Shown piece by piece: positions 17,979 to 26,530 of a stretch of DNA of 64,000 bases. The notes beneath the pieces were generated by a model. That model saw only the letters and a list, made by a program, of their open reading frames with translations. It was not told the DNA's origin and searched no databases. Origin of the DNA: Demequina subtropica (lineage in GTDB: Bacteria > Actinomycetota > Actinomycetes > Actinomycetales > Demequinaceae). The stretch lies in the NCBI RefSeq assembly GCF_000971235.1, contig NZ_BBMB01000004.1, positions 184,036 through 248,035 on the forward strand. Direction: 5' to 3'. Positions within the stretch are counted from its first letter, which is position 1; every line of letters starts with the position of its first letter. Made by a program: the position numbers and the translations under genes.

Positions 17979-18935
17979 TCAGAGCTTGCGCAGGCGCACC
18001 GACTCGACGCGGTGGTCCGGGCCCTTCCCCAGGATGATCGTCGCGCGCGAGCGGGTGGGGGCGATGTTGCGCGCGAGGTTGGGCGCGTTCACCGTGTCCC
18101 ACACCTGGCCCGCGACCGCGACCGCCTGGGCGTCGGTCAGCGTCGAGTAGGAGTGGAAGTACGAGTCCGGCTTGGCGAACGCGGACTCGCGCAGCGCGAG
18201 GAAGCGCTCGATGTACCAGCGGCGGATGTCCTCGGGGTGCGCGTCGACGTAGATGGAGACGTCGAAGAAGTCGCTGATCGCGAGCTGCGACGCACCCGGC
18301 TCGCGCGACTGCGCGGTCTGGAGCACGTTGAGGCCCTCGACGATGAGGATGTCGGGCTGCCGGACCACCACCTCCTGGCCGGGGACGATGTCGTAGACCA
18401 CATGCGAGTACACGGGCGCGCGGACCTCGGGCGCCCCGGACTTCACGCGGAGGATGAAGTCGCGCAGGGCGCGGCGGTCGTAGGACTCGGGGAAGCCCTT
18501 GCGGGCCAGCAGGTCGCGCTCGTTCAGCACCGCGTTGGGGTAGAGGAACCCGTCGGTGGTGATGAGCTCGACATGCGGCGACGAGGGCCAGCGGGCCATG
18601 AGCTCGCGCAGCAGGCGGGCCGTGGTGGACTTGCCCACCGCGACCGAGCCCGCGACGCCGATGATGAACGGCGTGCGGGAGGCGCGCTCGCCGAGGAAGC
18701 GGCTCGTCGCTGCGTGCAGCGCGCCCGTCGCCCCGGAGTGGAGGTCGAGCAGCCGCGACAGGGGACGGTAGATGCGGTCGACCTCGTCGATGTCGATCGG
18801 GTCGCCCAGGCCGCGGACCTTCGCGATGTCCGCCTCCGTGAGGGGCAGCGGGGTGGCATCGGCGAGGACCGCCCACTCGTCGCGCGTCAGGGTGACGTAC
18901 GGGGTGCCAGCGTCGGACCGTCGTGCCTCGTTCAC
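17979..18935 (-). CDS. coaA: Pantothenate kinase type I
   Basis: Phosphorylates pantothenate, the first committed step of coenzyme A synthesis. About 318 residues. The Walker A GVAGSVAVGKSTTARLL lies in the N-terminal third; TTDGFLYPNAVL and VYSHVVYDIVPG are CoaA motifs and YFHSYSTL is typical. The GTG at 18935 is favoured by a -10-like CACAAT 6 nt upstream; an ATG at 18953 is the alternative. Divergent from glmS. Confidence 0.93.
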   Translation of the reverse strand: MNEARRSDAGTPYVTLTRDEWAVLADATPLPLTEADIAKVRGLGDPIDIDEVDRIYRPLSRLLDLHSGATGALHAATSRFLGERASRTPFIIGVAGSVAVGKSTTARLLRELMARWPSSPHVELITTDGFLYPNAVLNERDLLARKGFPESYDRRALRDFILRVKSGAPEVRAPVYSHVVYDIVPGQEVVVRQPDILIVEGLNVLQTAQSREPGASQLAISDFFDVSIYVDAHPEDIRRWYIERFLALRESAFAKPDSYFHSYSTLTDAQAVAVAGQVWDTVNAPNLARNIAPTRSRATIILGKGPDHRVESVRLRKL

Positions 18936-18941
18936 CCGCCC

Positions 18942-18947
18942 ATTGTG
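18942..18947 (-). promoter_or_regulatory. -10-like hexamer for leaderless coaA
   Basis: CACAAT on the minus strand, 6 nt before the GTG at 18935. Confidence 0.4.
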
Positions 18948-18949
18948 GC

Positions 18950-18973
18950 GCATCGTCCGCGGCGGGACGATGC
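18950..18973. promoter_or_regulatory. Inverted pair of the GCATCGTCC nonamer between coaA and glmS
   Basis: GCATCGTCC (18950-18958), six bases, then GGACGATGC (18965-18973): a perfect 9-bp inverted repeat between two divergent genes, the arrangement of an operator. Both arms are copies of the nonamer found about 33 times in this window. Confidence 0.6.
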
Positions 18974-19034
18974 GCACGCCGGGGGACGGGGCGCCTCACC
19001 TTCGCGCTGCGCCGAGGCAGGGGGGTCCGGGAAC

Positions 19035-19040
19035 TAGACT
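19035..19040 (+). promoter_or_regulatory. -10 hexamer for leaderless glmS
   Basis: TAGACT lies 7 nt before the glmS ATG, so the transcript probably begins at or near the start codon. Confidence 0.55.
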
Positions 19041-19047
19041 CGTCGCC

Positions 19048-20913
19048 ATGTGTGGAATCGTCGGCTATGTGGGTTCGGACGCGCCCGGAGCGCGTCCCCA
19101 GGGCGTGGTGATGTCGGGTCTCGCAAGGCTCGAGTACCGCGGCTACGACTCGGCCGGCATCGCCGTGGTGACCGCTGACCCGGAGCGCGTGGGCATGCGC
19201 AAGAAGTCGGGCAAGCTCGTCAACCTCGAGAAGGAGCTGGCCGAGCGGCCGGTCTCGGACGGCACCGCCGCCATCGGCCACACCCGTTGGGCCACGCACG
19301 GCGCCCCGACCGATGTGAACGCCCATCCGCACCTCGCGGCGGGCGGTCGCATCGCCATCATCCACAACGGCATCATCGAGAACTTCTCCGCGCTCCGTGC
19401 GGAGCTCGCGGCGGAGGGCGTCGAGTTCGTCTCCGAGACCGACACCGAGGTCGCGGGGCACCTGCTCGCGCGCGAGGTGCTCGCCGGCCGTTCGCTCGCG
19501 GACGCGATGCGCACCATCACCCGCCGGCTCGAAGGTGCCTTCACCCTTCTCGCGGTCGACTCGCACGAGCCGCGCACCGTGGTGGGCGCGCGCCGCAACA
19601 GCCCGCTCGTGATCGGCCTGGGCGAGGGCGAGAACTTCCTCGGCTCGGACGTGGTCGCGTTCATCGAGCACACGCGCACGGCGCTCGAGCTCCACCAGGA
19701 CGAGGTGGTCGAGATCACGCCCGAGCGCGTCACCATCACCGACACCGCGGGGCTCGTGGTCGAGCGCGAGCCGTACCACGTCGACTGGGACGCCTCGGCG
19801 GCGCAGAAGGGCGGCTTCCCGACCTTCATGGAGAAGGAGATCCACGACCAGCCGACGGCGGTCGCGGACACGTTGCGCGGTCGCATCGACGACAAGGGCC
19901 GCCTCCAGCTCGACGGCGGCATGATCGACGAGTACATCCTCAAGTCCATCGACAAGATCATCATCGTGGCGTGCGGCACCGCGTCGTACGCGGGCCTTAC
20001 CGCGCGCTACGCCATCGAGCACTGGACGCGGATCCCGGTCGAGGTCGAGCTCGCGCACGAGTTCCGCTACCGGGACCCGATCGTGTCGATCAAGACGCTC
20101 GTGGTCGCGATCAGCCAGTCCGGCGAGACCATGGACACCATCATGGCCGTGCGCCACGCCCAGCAGCAGGGTGCGACGGTCATCGGCATCGTCAATGCGC
20201 AGGGCTCGACGATCGCACGCGAGGCGGACGCCGTGCTGTACACGCGCGCCGGGCCCGAGATCGCGGTGGCGTCGACCAAGGCGTTCCTCGCCCAGATCAC
20301 GGCGGGCTACCTGCTGGGCATCTACCTCGCGGAGCTGCGTGGCAACAAGTTCCCCGACGAGATCGAGGCGCTGCTCGAGCAGCTCGACGCGATCCCGGCG
20401 AAGATCCAGCGCGTGCTCGACGCCTCGGAGCCCATCCGCGAGGTCGCGCGCACGCTCGCCGCCGAGCAGACGGTGCTGTTCCTGGGCCGCCACGTGGGCT
20501 TCCCGGTCGCCCTCGAAGGGGCCCTCAAGCTCAAGGAGCTCGCGTACATCCACGCCGAGGGCTTCGCCGCCGGCGAGCTCAAGCACGGCCCCATCGCGCT
20601 GGTCGAGGAGGGCCTGCCGGTGTTCGTGGTGCTGCCCAGCCCGCGCGGCGTGGAGTCGCTCCACGCCAAGGTGATCTCGAACGTGCAGGAGGTCCGCGCG
20701 CGCGGCGCCCGCACGTTCGTCATCGCCGAGGAGGGCGACACGGAGGCGGCGAACTACGCGGAGCAGGTCTTCTACGTCCCCTCCGTGCCGGTGCTCATGC
20801 GCCCGCTGCTGTCCGTGGTGCCGCTCCAGATCTTCGCGCTCGAGCTGGCGTCGGCCAAGGGCTACGACGTCGACCAGCCGCGCAACCTCGCCAAGTCCGT
20901 CACGGTGGAGTAG
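19048..20913 (+). CDS. glmS: Glutamine-fructose-6-phosphate aminotransferase (isomerising)
   Basis: Makes glucosamine-6-phosphate from fructose-6-P and glutamine, the entry step to amino-sugar synthesis. 621 residues. MCGIVGYVG exposes the catalytic Cys after Met removal; HTRWATHGAPTDVNAHPH is the glutaminase motif; two SIS domains follow (ACGTASYAGL, ISQSGETMDT, STKAFLAQ); the end LAKSVTVE is canonical. No glmS ribozyme-like leader is possible because the -10 is 7 nt upstream. Confidence 0.97.
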   Translation: MCGIVGYVGSDAPGARPQGVVMSGLARLEYRGYDSAGIAVVTADPERVGMRKKSGKLVNLEKELAERPVSDGTAAIGHTRWATHGAPTDVNAHPHLAAGGRIAIIHNGIIENFSALRAELAAEGVEFVSETDTEVAGHLLAREVLAGRSLADAMRTITRRLEGAFTLLAVDSHEPRTVVGARRNSPLVIGLGEGENFLGSDVVAFIEHTRTALELHQDEVVEITPERVTITDTAGLVVEREPYHVDWDASAAQKGGFPTFMEKEIHDQPTAVADTLRGRIDDKGRLQLDGGMIDEYILKSIDKIIIVACGTASYAGLTARYAIEHWTRIPVEVELAHEFRYRDPIVSIKTLVVAISQSGETMDTIMAVRHAQQQGATVIGIVNAQGSTIAREADAVLYTRAGPEIAVASTKAFLAQITAGYLLGIYLAELRGNKFPDEIEALLEQLDAIPAKIQRVLDASEPIREVARTLAAEQTVLFLGRHVGFPVALEGALKLKELAYIHAEGFAAGELKHGPIALVEEGLPVFVVLPSPRGVESLHAKVISNVQEVRARGARTFVIAEEGDTEAANYAEQVFYVPSVPVLMRPLLSVVPLQIFALELASAKGYDVDQPRNLAKSVTVE

Positions 20914-20915
20914 CC

Positions 20916-21269
20916 GTGGCCATCCTGGGCCTCGGCATCGACGTGGTCGAGATCTCCCGGTTCGAGGACGCCCTCGAGCGCTCGCCGGGCTTCCTCGACC
21001 GCGTGTTCACGCCCGCGGAGCGGCACCTGGGCCACGCGAGCCTTGCCGCGAACTGGGCGGCCAAGGAGGCGCTCGCGAAGGCGCTCGGAGCGCCGGGCGG
21101 GCTCAGCTGGCAGGACTGCGAGGTGCTGCGCGGCCCGGGCGGCGCGCCCGTGCTCGAGGTGTCCGGCACGGTGGCCGCGCGCGTCTCCGCCCTGGGGATG
21201 ACGTCGCTTCACGTGTCGCTGTCGCACGATGCGGGGATCGCCTCCGCCGTGGTCATCGGGGAGGGCTGA
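20916..21269 (+). CDS. acpS: Holo-[acyl-carrier-protein] synthase
   Basis: Transfers phosphopantetheine from CoA to acyl carrier protein. 117 residues, the family norm. The GLGIDVVEISRFE motif (Mg-binding Asp) and AANWAAKEALAKALG (Glu/Lys) are visible. The GTG lies 2 bases after glmS, and the stop overlaps the alr ATG (TGATG). Confidence 0.95.
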   Translation: MAILGLGIDVVEISRFEDALERSPGFLDRVFTPAERHLGHASLAANWAAKEALAKALGAPGGLSWQDCEVLRGPGGAPVLEVSGTVAARVSALGMTSLHVSLSHDAGIASAVVIGEG

Positions 21270-22375
21270 TGTCGCGTCTCAAGGTGTCCGTCGACCATGG
21301 CGCGATCGCGCGCAACGTGTCGCGGCTGGCGGCGATGGCGCCGGGCGCGGCCGTCATGGCCGTGGTGAAGGCCGATGCGTACGGGCACGGCCTTGTCGGG
21401 GCGGCCGCCGCCGCGCGCGAGGGAGGGGCCGCGTGGCTCGGCGTCGCGCAGCCCGACGAGGCGCTCGCGCTGCGCGCGGCCGGCGACACCGGGCGGCTCC
21501 TGTGCTGGCTCTACGGGCCCGAGTTCCCCGCGCGCGGGCTGATCCGCGCGGGGGTGGACCTCAGCGCATCGTCCCTCGAGGTGCTGGACGTCATCATCGC
21601 CGCCGCCCGCATGTCGGGAGAGCGCGCCAGGGTTCACGTCGCCATCGACACCGGGCTGTCGCGCGAGGGCGTACGCCCCGAGGCGCTGCCCGCGCTGCTC
21701 GACGCCGCGCGCGCGGCCGACGATGCGGTCGAGCTCGTGGGCGCGTGGTCGCACCTCGCGTGGGCCGACCGCCCCGGCGACCCGACCATCGACCGGCAGG
21801 CGTCGGTGTTCCGCGCCGCGCTCGCGGTCATCGAGGACAGGGGCATCGCCCTCGAGGTGCGTCACCTGGCGAACTCCGCGGCGACCCTGACGCGCCCCGA
21901 CCTCCACTTCGACCTGGTCCGCCCGGGCATCGCGGTGTACGGGCTGCCGCCGGTCCCGTCGCCCGACGGGGACGGGTGGGGCCTCGAGCCCGCGATGCGA
22001 GTGACCGCGTCGCTCGCGCTCGTGAAGGACGTGCCGGCGGGCGAGGGTGTGAGCTACGGCCACGAGTACACCACGCCGCGCGACACTCGCCTGGGGCTCG
22101 TGACCGCGGGCTACTCGGACGGCATCTTCCGCAGCGCCGGCGGCGGGCGCGGACCGGTGTCCGTCGGAGGCCGCGAGCTGCGCATCGCGGGCCGCGTGTG
22201 CATGGATCAGGTGGTGCTCGACCTGGGGCCCGACGCGACCGAGCGCGCGGGGGACGAGGTGGTGCTCATCGGCGCCGGCGGCCCCTCCGCTCGCGACTGG
22301 GCCGAGGCTGCTGGCACCATCGACTACGAGATCGTCTGCCGCTTCGGCGGCTTCAAGGAGAAGCACCCCGCATGA
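21269..22375 (+). CDS. alr: Alanine racemase
   Basis: PLP enzyme interconverting L- and D-alanine for peptidoglycan. 368 residues. The PLP Lys is residue 34 in AVVKADAYGHG; the second catalytic Tyr lies in GVSYGHEY; RVCMDQVVLDLG is the C-terminal family motif. Start and stop overlap acpS and tsaE (ATGA), indicating one translationally coupled operon. Confidence 0.96.
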   Translation: MSRLKVSVDHGAIARNVSRLAAMAPGAAVMAVVKADAYGHGLVGAAAAAREGGAAWLGVAQPDEALALRAAGDTGRLLCWLYGPEFPARGLIRAGVDLSASSLEVLDVIIAAARMSGERARVHVAIDTGLSREGVRPEALPALLDAARAADDAVELVGAWSHLAWADRPGDPTIDRQASVFRAALAVIEDRGIALEVRHLANSAATLTRPDLHFDLVRPGIAVYGLPPVPSPDGDGWGLEPAMRVTASLALVKDVPAGEGVSYGHEYTTPRDTRLGLVTAGYSDGIFRSAGGGRGPVSVGGRELRIAGRVCMDQVVLDLGPDATERAGDEVVLIGAGGPSARDWAEAAGTIDYEIVCRFGGFKEKHPA

Positions 22376-22869
22376 CCGCATCGTCCACCTTCACCGTCGC
22401 CGACGGCGACGCCATGCGCGCCCTCGCGCGCGACGTCCTCGCGCCGCACCTGCGCGCCGGCGACGTGGTGATCCTCTCCGGGGACCTCGGGGCGGGCAAG
22501 ACGACCTTCACGCAGGGCCTGGGCGCCGCGATCGGTGTCCGTGGGCCGGTCGCGAGCCCGACGTTCATCATCGCGCGCACGCACCCCTCCGAGGTCGGCG
22601 GGCCCGCGCTCATCCACGTCGACGCGTATCGGCTCAACTCGCTGGCGGAGCTCGACGACCTCGACCTCGACGCCACGGTCGAGTCCTCGGTCACCGTGGT
22701 CGAGTGGGGCGAGGACAAGGCCGAGCAGCTGTCGCAGGACCGCATCCACGTGGAGATCGCGCGCGAGCACGGCGGGGAGGTCGACATGGAGCGTCCCGAC
22801 GAGGGCCTGCGCACCGTCACGTTCACCACCCACGGCGACCGCTGGGCCGGCGTCGCGCTCGTAGGCTAG
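22372..22869 (+). CDS. tsaE: tRNA t6A biosynthesis ATPase TsaE
   Basis: ATPase partner of TsaB/TsaD in N6-threonylcarbamoyladenosine formation at tRNA position 37. 165 residues. The Walker A is LSGDLGAGKTTFTQGLG, followed by SPTFIIARTH and HVDAYRL; VVEWGEDKAE is the conserved Trp/Glu motif. The ATG overlaps the alr stop. The stop codon lies just before the tsaB start. Confidence 0.94.
   Translation: MTASSTFTVADGDAMRALARDVLAPHLRAGDVVILSGDLGAGKTTFTQGLGAAIGVRGPVASPTFIIARTHPSEVGGPALIHVDAYRLNSLAELDDLDLDATVESSVTVVEWGEDKAEQLSQDRIHVEIAREHGGEVDMERPDEGLRTVTFTTHGDRWAGVALVG
22862..22867 (+). promoter_or_regulatory. Internal -10 hexamer for leaderless tsaB
   Basis: TAGGCT, overlapping the last codons of tsaE, lies 6 nt before the tsaB GTG. 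It would allow tsaB-rimI to be transcribed independently of the upstream operon. Confidence 0.45.
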
Positions 22870-22873
22870 TCCC

Positions 22874-23482
22874 GTGATCCTCGCCCTCGACACCTCGTCC
22901 GCCATCGCCGTCGCGCTCGTCTCCGCCTCCGGCGAGGTGCTCGCGCGACGCTCCGAGTTCAACCCGCGCGGCCACGCCGAGCTGCTGTCCGGGCTGATCG
23001 CGGAGGTGCTCGCGGAGGCGGGAGCCTCGGGCGCGGACGTGTCCCGCATCGTCGTCGGGACGGGCCCCGCGCCCTTCACGGGCCTGCGCGTGGGGCTCGT
23101 GACCGCGCGGACGCTCGGACACGTGTGGGGCGTGCCCGTCGACGGCGTGTGCTCGCTCGACGCTCTCGGCGCCGCCGTGCCTGGCGAGGTCACCGCGGTG
23201 GCCGATGCGCGCCGCAAGGAGGTCTACTGGGCGACGTACCGCGACGGGGTCCGGGTGTCCGGGCCCGCCGTGGTCGCTCCGGGCGACGTGCCCGTGATCG
23301 GCTCGGTCGTGGGCCGGGGCGCGCTGCTCTACCCGGAGGCGTTCCCCGGCGCCGCTGACGGCGACCCCGACCCGGCGCTGCTCGTCGGTGCGGCCGACCG
23401 CGCGCGCGAGGCGGGCTCGGACATGTCCACCGAGCCGCTGTACCTGCGCCGCCCGGACGTCCACGGGGTGCCCGGCGCGTGA
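22874..23482 (+). CDS. tsaB: tRNA t6A biosynthesis protein TsaB
   Basis: ASKHA-fold scaffold that dimerises with TsaD. 202 residues. It starts MILALDTSSAIAVAL; GHAELLSGLIAEVL and GTGPAPFTGLRVGLVTART are family motifs. The GTG overlaps nothing but sits 4 bases after tsaE; the stop overlaps the rimI GTG (GTGA). Confidence 0.93.
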   Translation: MILALDTSSAIAVALVSASGEVLARRSEFNPRGHAELLSGLIAEVLAEAGASGADVSRIVVGTGPAPFTGLRVGLVTARTLGHVWGVPVDGVCSLDALGAAVPGEVTAVADARRKEVYWATYRDGVRVSGPAVVAPGDVPVIGSVVGRGALLYPEAFPGAADGDPDPALLVGAADRAREAGSDMSTEPLYLRRPDVHGVPGA

Positions 23483-23940
23483 TCTCCCTCCGCGATCTCA
23501 CGGAGGACGACCTGCCGTGGATGGCGGAGGTCGAGTCGCAGCTGTTCGGCGCGTCCGCGTGGTCGCGCGAGCTCATCACGCAGGACTACCTCTACGGCTT
23601 CGCGCGCTACCGGGGCCTCGAGGTCGACGGCGCGTTGGCCGGGTACGCCGTGTACGGCTACGACGGTGACGCGTTCCACCTCATGAACCTCGCGGTGCTG
23701 CCCGAGGTGCGCGGACGCGGGCTGGGACGCGCGCTGCTCGAGGACTTCCTCGCCGAGGCGCGCTCCGAGGGCGTGGTGGATGCGTGGCTCGAGGTCGCGG
23801 TCGACAACGACGCGGCGCTGTCGCTGTACCGGGCGCATGGGTTCGAGGACGTGCGCGTGCGGCGGAAGTACTACCAGCCGGAGGGGATCGATGCGCTGGT
23901 GATGCGGGTCGCGCTGCGGGGGTACCAGCCGGAGGGCTGA
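23479..23940 (+). CDS. rimI: Ribosomal protein S18-alanine N-acetyltransferase
   Basis: GNAT acetyltransferase of 153 residues. The acetyl-CoA motif reads VLPEVRGRGLGRALLEDFLAEA near residue 75, and DNDAALSLYRAHGFEDVRVRRKYY is the C-terminal RimI motif. Placement directly after tsaB supports RimI rather than a generic GNAT. In relatives tsaD normally follows; here about 1.5 kb intervenes. Confidence 0.88.
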   Translation: MISLRDLTEDDLPWMAEVESQLFGASAWSRELITQDYLYGFARYRGLEVDGALAGYAVYGYDGDAFHLMNLAVLPEVRGRGLGRALLEDFLAEARSEGVVDAWLEVAVDNDAALSLYRAHGFEDVRVRRKYYQPEGIDALVMRVALRGYQPEG

Positions 23941-23955
23941 CCGCCCGCCCGTCGG

Positions 23956-24097
23956 GGGTTGGGGACACTCAGCACTCCTCGATCCGCTGCTACGCGTGCT
24001 CGCGGGACGCTCAGCTCCGTGGAGCCGAGAAGCGCGGAGCCCAGCGTCCCGCAAGCCGGTGTCCTCAAGGATTCCGGAGTGCTGAGTGTCCCAACCC
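23956..24097. repeat. 142-bp imperfect palindrome between rimI and the nitroreductase gene
   Basis: The outer arms of 22-23 nt include GGGACACTCAGCACTCC (23962-23978) and its complement (24076-24092). An inner stem has GCGGGACGCT and AGCGTCCCGC. It starts 16 nt after rimI and ends 8 nt before the nitroreductase stop. Far larger than a normal bidirectional terminator; possibly a mobile palindromic element acting as one. Confidence 0.75.
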
Positions 24098-24104
24098 GGG
24101 AGGG

Positions 24105-24740
24105 TCAGAGCTCGCGGACGCCCAGGTCCGCGGGGATGCGGCCGCGGCGCTCACCCGACTGGTCGTCGCCGGCCGCGGGCCGGCCGATCCCGAGGAGCAC
24201 CTCGGAGCGCCAGCCCTCGGGCATGAGCGTGGCGTCGAGCGCGGCCTTGTCGAAGCCGCCGTACGGGCGCAGCGCGAGCCCCTCCGCGCGCAGCGCGATG
24301 ATGAGGTAGCCCAGCTGGAGCATCGCGCCCGAGGTCGCGAGCGACGCGCGCATCTCGGGGTTGGACTCGAAGCGCTCGTGGAAGCCCGCGAAGCCGGGAG
24401 CGGTGATCTCGTGGTGGTCGTGGAAGCGTTCGTCGTGCGCGGCGACGAGCAGCAGCGGGGCCTGCTCGAGCTTGGGACGGTTGCCGGGCATCGCGGCGTC
24501 GATGACGGCCGCGCGGGCGGCGTCCGAACGCGCGACCACGAGCCGCAGCGGCTGCGTGTTCATGCTCGACGGGCCCCACTTCGCGAGGTCCCAGGCGCGC
24601 GTCACCAGCTCTGCGTCGACCTCGCCACTGTCGAAGGCGATCGCGGAGCGGGCCTCGGTGAAGAGCGCCTCACGCGCCTCCTGGTCGAGGGAGAAGTCGA
24701 CGGTCGACTGGGGAAGGTTCGCAGTTGTCATATCAACCAT
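24105..24740 (-). CDS. Nitroreductase family protein (RutE/malonic-semialdehyde-reductase-like)
   Basis: FMN-dependent oxidoreductase of the nitroreductase fold, about 211 residues. It shows the RutE/HadB-like pattern: AKWGPSSMNTQPLRLVVARS near residue 50, FESNPEMRASLATSGAMLQLGYLIIALRAEGLALRP, and EVLLGIGRPA. Substrate uncertain. The ATG at 24740 has GAGAGGGA upstream; an ATG at 24731 is equally good. It is transcribed against its neighbours and sits inside the tsa cluster. Confidence 0.85.
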   Translation of the reverse strand: MVDMTTANLPQSTVDFSLDQEAREALFTEARSAIAFDSGEVDAELVTRAWDLAKWGPSSMNTQPLRLVVARSDAARAAVIDAAMPGNRPKLEQAPLLLVAAHDERFHDHHEITAPGFAGFHERFESNPEMRASLATSGAMLQLGYLIIALRAEGLALRPYGGFDKAALDATLMPEGWRSEVLLGIGRPAAGDDQSGERRGRIPADLGVREL

Positions 24741-24827
24741 GATCCCTCTCTTTGACAGGTGCTCGCGACGGTCGGAGGTCCCGGCCTCCAAGTCCGCCCG
24801 CGAGCAGCCTCCCGCGTCCACAGGCTG

Positions 24828-24856
24828 TTGCTGCGCCCGTCATACCGGGTGATACT
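24828..24856 (+). promoter_or_regulatory. Promoter of the toxin-antitoxin pair
   Basis: TTGCTG (24828-24833), 17 nt, then GATACT (24851-24856), 6 nt before the antitoxin ATG, so probably leaderless. A short ATACC-G-GGT-ATAC-like symmetry over the spacer could be an autorepression site. Confidence 0.6.
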
Positions 24857-24862
24857 CGAGGC

Positions 24863-25108
24863 ATGAAGACGGCGATCTCCCTGCCCGATGCCGTGTTCGA
24901 GGCGGTCACCACACGTGCGGCTGCGCTCGGCATGAGCCGCTCCGAGTTCTTCTCCGTCGCCGCGCAGCGGTATCTCCGAGACCTCGACGAGGCGGCGCTC
25001 ACCGGCCGCATCGACAGCGTGCTCGAGCGCATCGCAATCGCTGAGGACGAGTCCACCGCGTTCGCGGCCCAGGTGGGGCGCGGGTTGCTCGAATCCGAGG
25101 ACTGGTGA
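24863..25108 (+). CDS. Ribbon-helix-helix antitoxin (MazE-like)
   Basis: An 81-residue small protein whose N-terminus MKTAISLPDAVFEAV and GMSRSEFFSVAAQRYL form a ribbon-helix-helix DNA-binding fold; the C-terminal half is acidic and likely wraps the toxin. It directly precedes and overlaps a MazF/PemK-type gene, the usual antitoxin-first order. RHH antitoxins repress their own promoter by binding inverted repeats. Confidence 0.88.
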   Translation: MKTAISLPDAVFEAVTTRAAALGMSRSEFFSVAAQRYLRDLDEAALTGRIDSVLERIAIAEDESTAFAAQVGRGLLESEDW

Positions 25109-25458
25109 TGCCGGAGCCGCTGGCGCGCGGCATGGTGTGCTGGGCGGACCTCGGACCCGCGCAGGGGAGTGCGCCCGCGCATCGCCGCCCGGTGCTGGTG
25201 GTCCAGGCGGACGCGTACAACAGGTCGCGGCTCGGCACGGTCGCGGTGCTGGTGATCACGGGCAACACCGCGCTCGCGGACCTTCCAGGCAACGTGTTCC
25301 TGCCGGCCGGTTCGACGGGTCTGGCGAAGGACTCGTGCGTGAACGTGACCGCGATCGCCACGGTGGACCGCCGGGTCCTCGGAGCCCGGGAGGGTCTCCT
25401 CCCCGCCCACGTGATGGATCAGGTCGACCGCGGGCTTCGCACATTCCTCTCGCTCTGA
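25108..25458 (+). CDS. MazF/PemK-type endoribonuclease toxin
   Basis: A 116-residue protein of the CcdB/PemK/MazF fold; family members cleave mRNA at short sequences. [24 protein letters not shown] and [10 protein letters not shown] form the N-terminal signature; [19 protein letters not shown] contains the second conserved strand. The ATG at 25108 has GAGG 7 nt upstream; a GTG at 25105 is possible. It overlaps the antitoxin stop. Confidence 0.9.
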   Translation: MPEPLARGMVCWADLGPAQGSAPAHRRPVLVVQADAYNRSRLGTVAVLVITGNTALADLPGNVFLPAGSTGLAKDSCVNVTAIATVDRRVLGAREGLLPAHVMDQVDRGLRTFLSL

Positions 25459-25480
25459 CCTGCGTGCGCGGGCCCGCGAC

Positions 25481-25486
25481 TACAGT
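25481..25486 (+). promoter_or_regulatory. -10 hexamer for leaderless tsaD
   Basis: TACAGT lies 6 nt before the tsaD GTG, giving tsaD its own promoter downstream of the toxin-antitoxin pair. Confidence 0.5.
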
Positions 25487-25492
25487 TGTCCC

Positions 25493-26530
25493 GTGGCTTT
25501 GGTACTGGGACTCGAGAGCACCTGCGATGAGACGGGTGTCGCGCTCGTGGAGGACGGCGAGCTGCTCGCCGACGTGGTCGCCTCGTCGATGGACGAGCAC
25601 GCGCGGTTCGGCGGCATCGTCCCCGAGGTCGCGTCGCGCGCGCACCTCGAGGCGGTGCTCCCGACGCTCGACGAGGCGCTGAGCCGCGCCGGGCGCACGC
25701 TCTCCGACGTCGACGCGGTCGCGGTCGCGTCCGGGCCGGGCCTGGTGGGCTCGCTCACGGTCGGCGTCTCCGCGGCGAAGGCGCTCTCGCTCGGGCTCGG
25801 CCGTCCGCTCTACGGCGTCAACCATGTCATCGGCCACGCCGCCGTCGACCAGCTGGTCCACGGCCGCTTCCCGGACCGCACCATGGCGCTCGTGGTGTCG
25901 GGCGGCCACACCTCGCTGCTCATGGTCGACGACATCGCGACGAAGGTCACCGAGCTGGGCCACACCCTCGACGATGCGGCGGGCGAGGCCTTCGACAAGG
26001 TCGGGCGTCTGCTCGGCCTGCCCTACCCCGGCGGTCCGCACGTCGACCGTCTCGCTCGCGAAGGCGATCCCGAGGCGATCCCGTTCCCGCGCGGCCTGTC
26101 CAAGCCCAAGGACATGGCCAAGCATGCGTACGACTTCTCGTTCTCGGGGCTCAAGACCGCGGTGGCGCGCTGGGTGGAGGCACGTCGCGACTCGGGCCAG
26201 GAGGTCCCGATCGAGGACGTGTGCGCGAGCTTCGCTGCCGCGGTGGCCGATGTGCTGGTCACCAAGACCCTCAACGCGTGCCGCGAGCACGATGTCGAGA
26301 CGCTCGTGATCGGCGGCGGGTTCTCCGCCAACAGCCAGCTGCGCGAGCTCGCCCAGGCGCGAGGCGAGGCGGCCGGCATCGACGTCCGCATCCCGCCGCT
26401 GCGCTACTGCACCGACAACGGCGCGATGATCGCCGCGCTCGGCTCGGCCGTGGTCGAGGCAGGGGTGGCCCCCAGCCGCCTCGACATCGGCGTCGACTCG
26501 TCCATGCCGCTGTCGACCATCACGGTCTGA
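25493..26530 (+). CDS. tsaD: tRNA N6-adenosine threonylcarbamoyltransferase TsaD
   Basis: Catalytic subunit of t6A formation, 345 residues. [16 protein letters not shown] opens the ASKHA fold; metal-binding NHVIGHA (H-x3-H) lies near residue 107; SGGHTSLL and [19 protein letters not shown] follow; [12 protein letters not shown] and CTDNGAMIA are near the C-terminus. It is separated from tsaE-tsaB-rimI by an inserted nitroreductase and toxin-antitoxin pair. Confidence 0.97.
   Translation: MALVLGLESTCDETGVALVEDGELLADVVASSMDEHARFGGIVPEVASRAHLEAVLPTLDEALSRAGRTLSDVDAVAVASGPGLVGSLTVGVSAAKALSLGLGRPLYGVNHVIGHAAVDQLVHGRFPDRTMALVVSGGHTSLLMVDDIATKVTELGHTLDDAAGEAFDKVGRLLGLPYPGGPHVDRLAREGDPEAIPFPRGLSKPKDMAKHAYDFSFSGLKTAVARWVEARRDSGQEVPIEDVCASFAAAVADVLVTKTLNACREHDVETLVIGGGFSANSQLRELAQARGEAAGIDVRIPPLRYCTDNGAMIAALGSAVVEAGVAPSRLDIGVDSSMPLSTITV

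Noticed and set aside
18974..19047. glmS ribozyme or riboswitch
   Set aside because: The gap is too short and a -10 hexamer lies 7 nt before the ATG, leaving no leader RNA.
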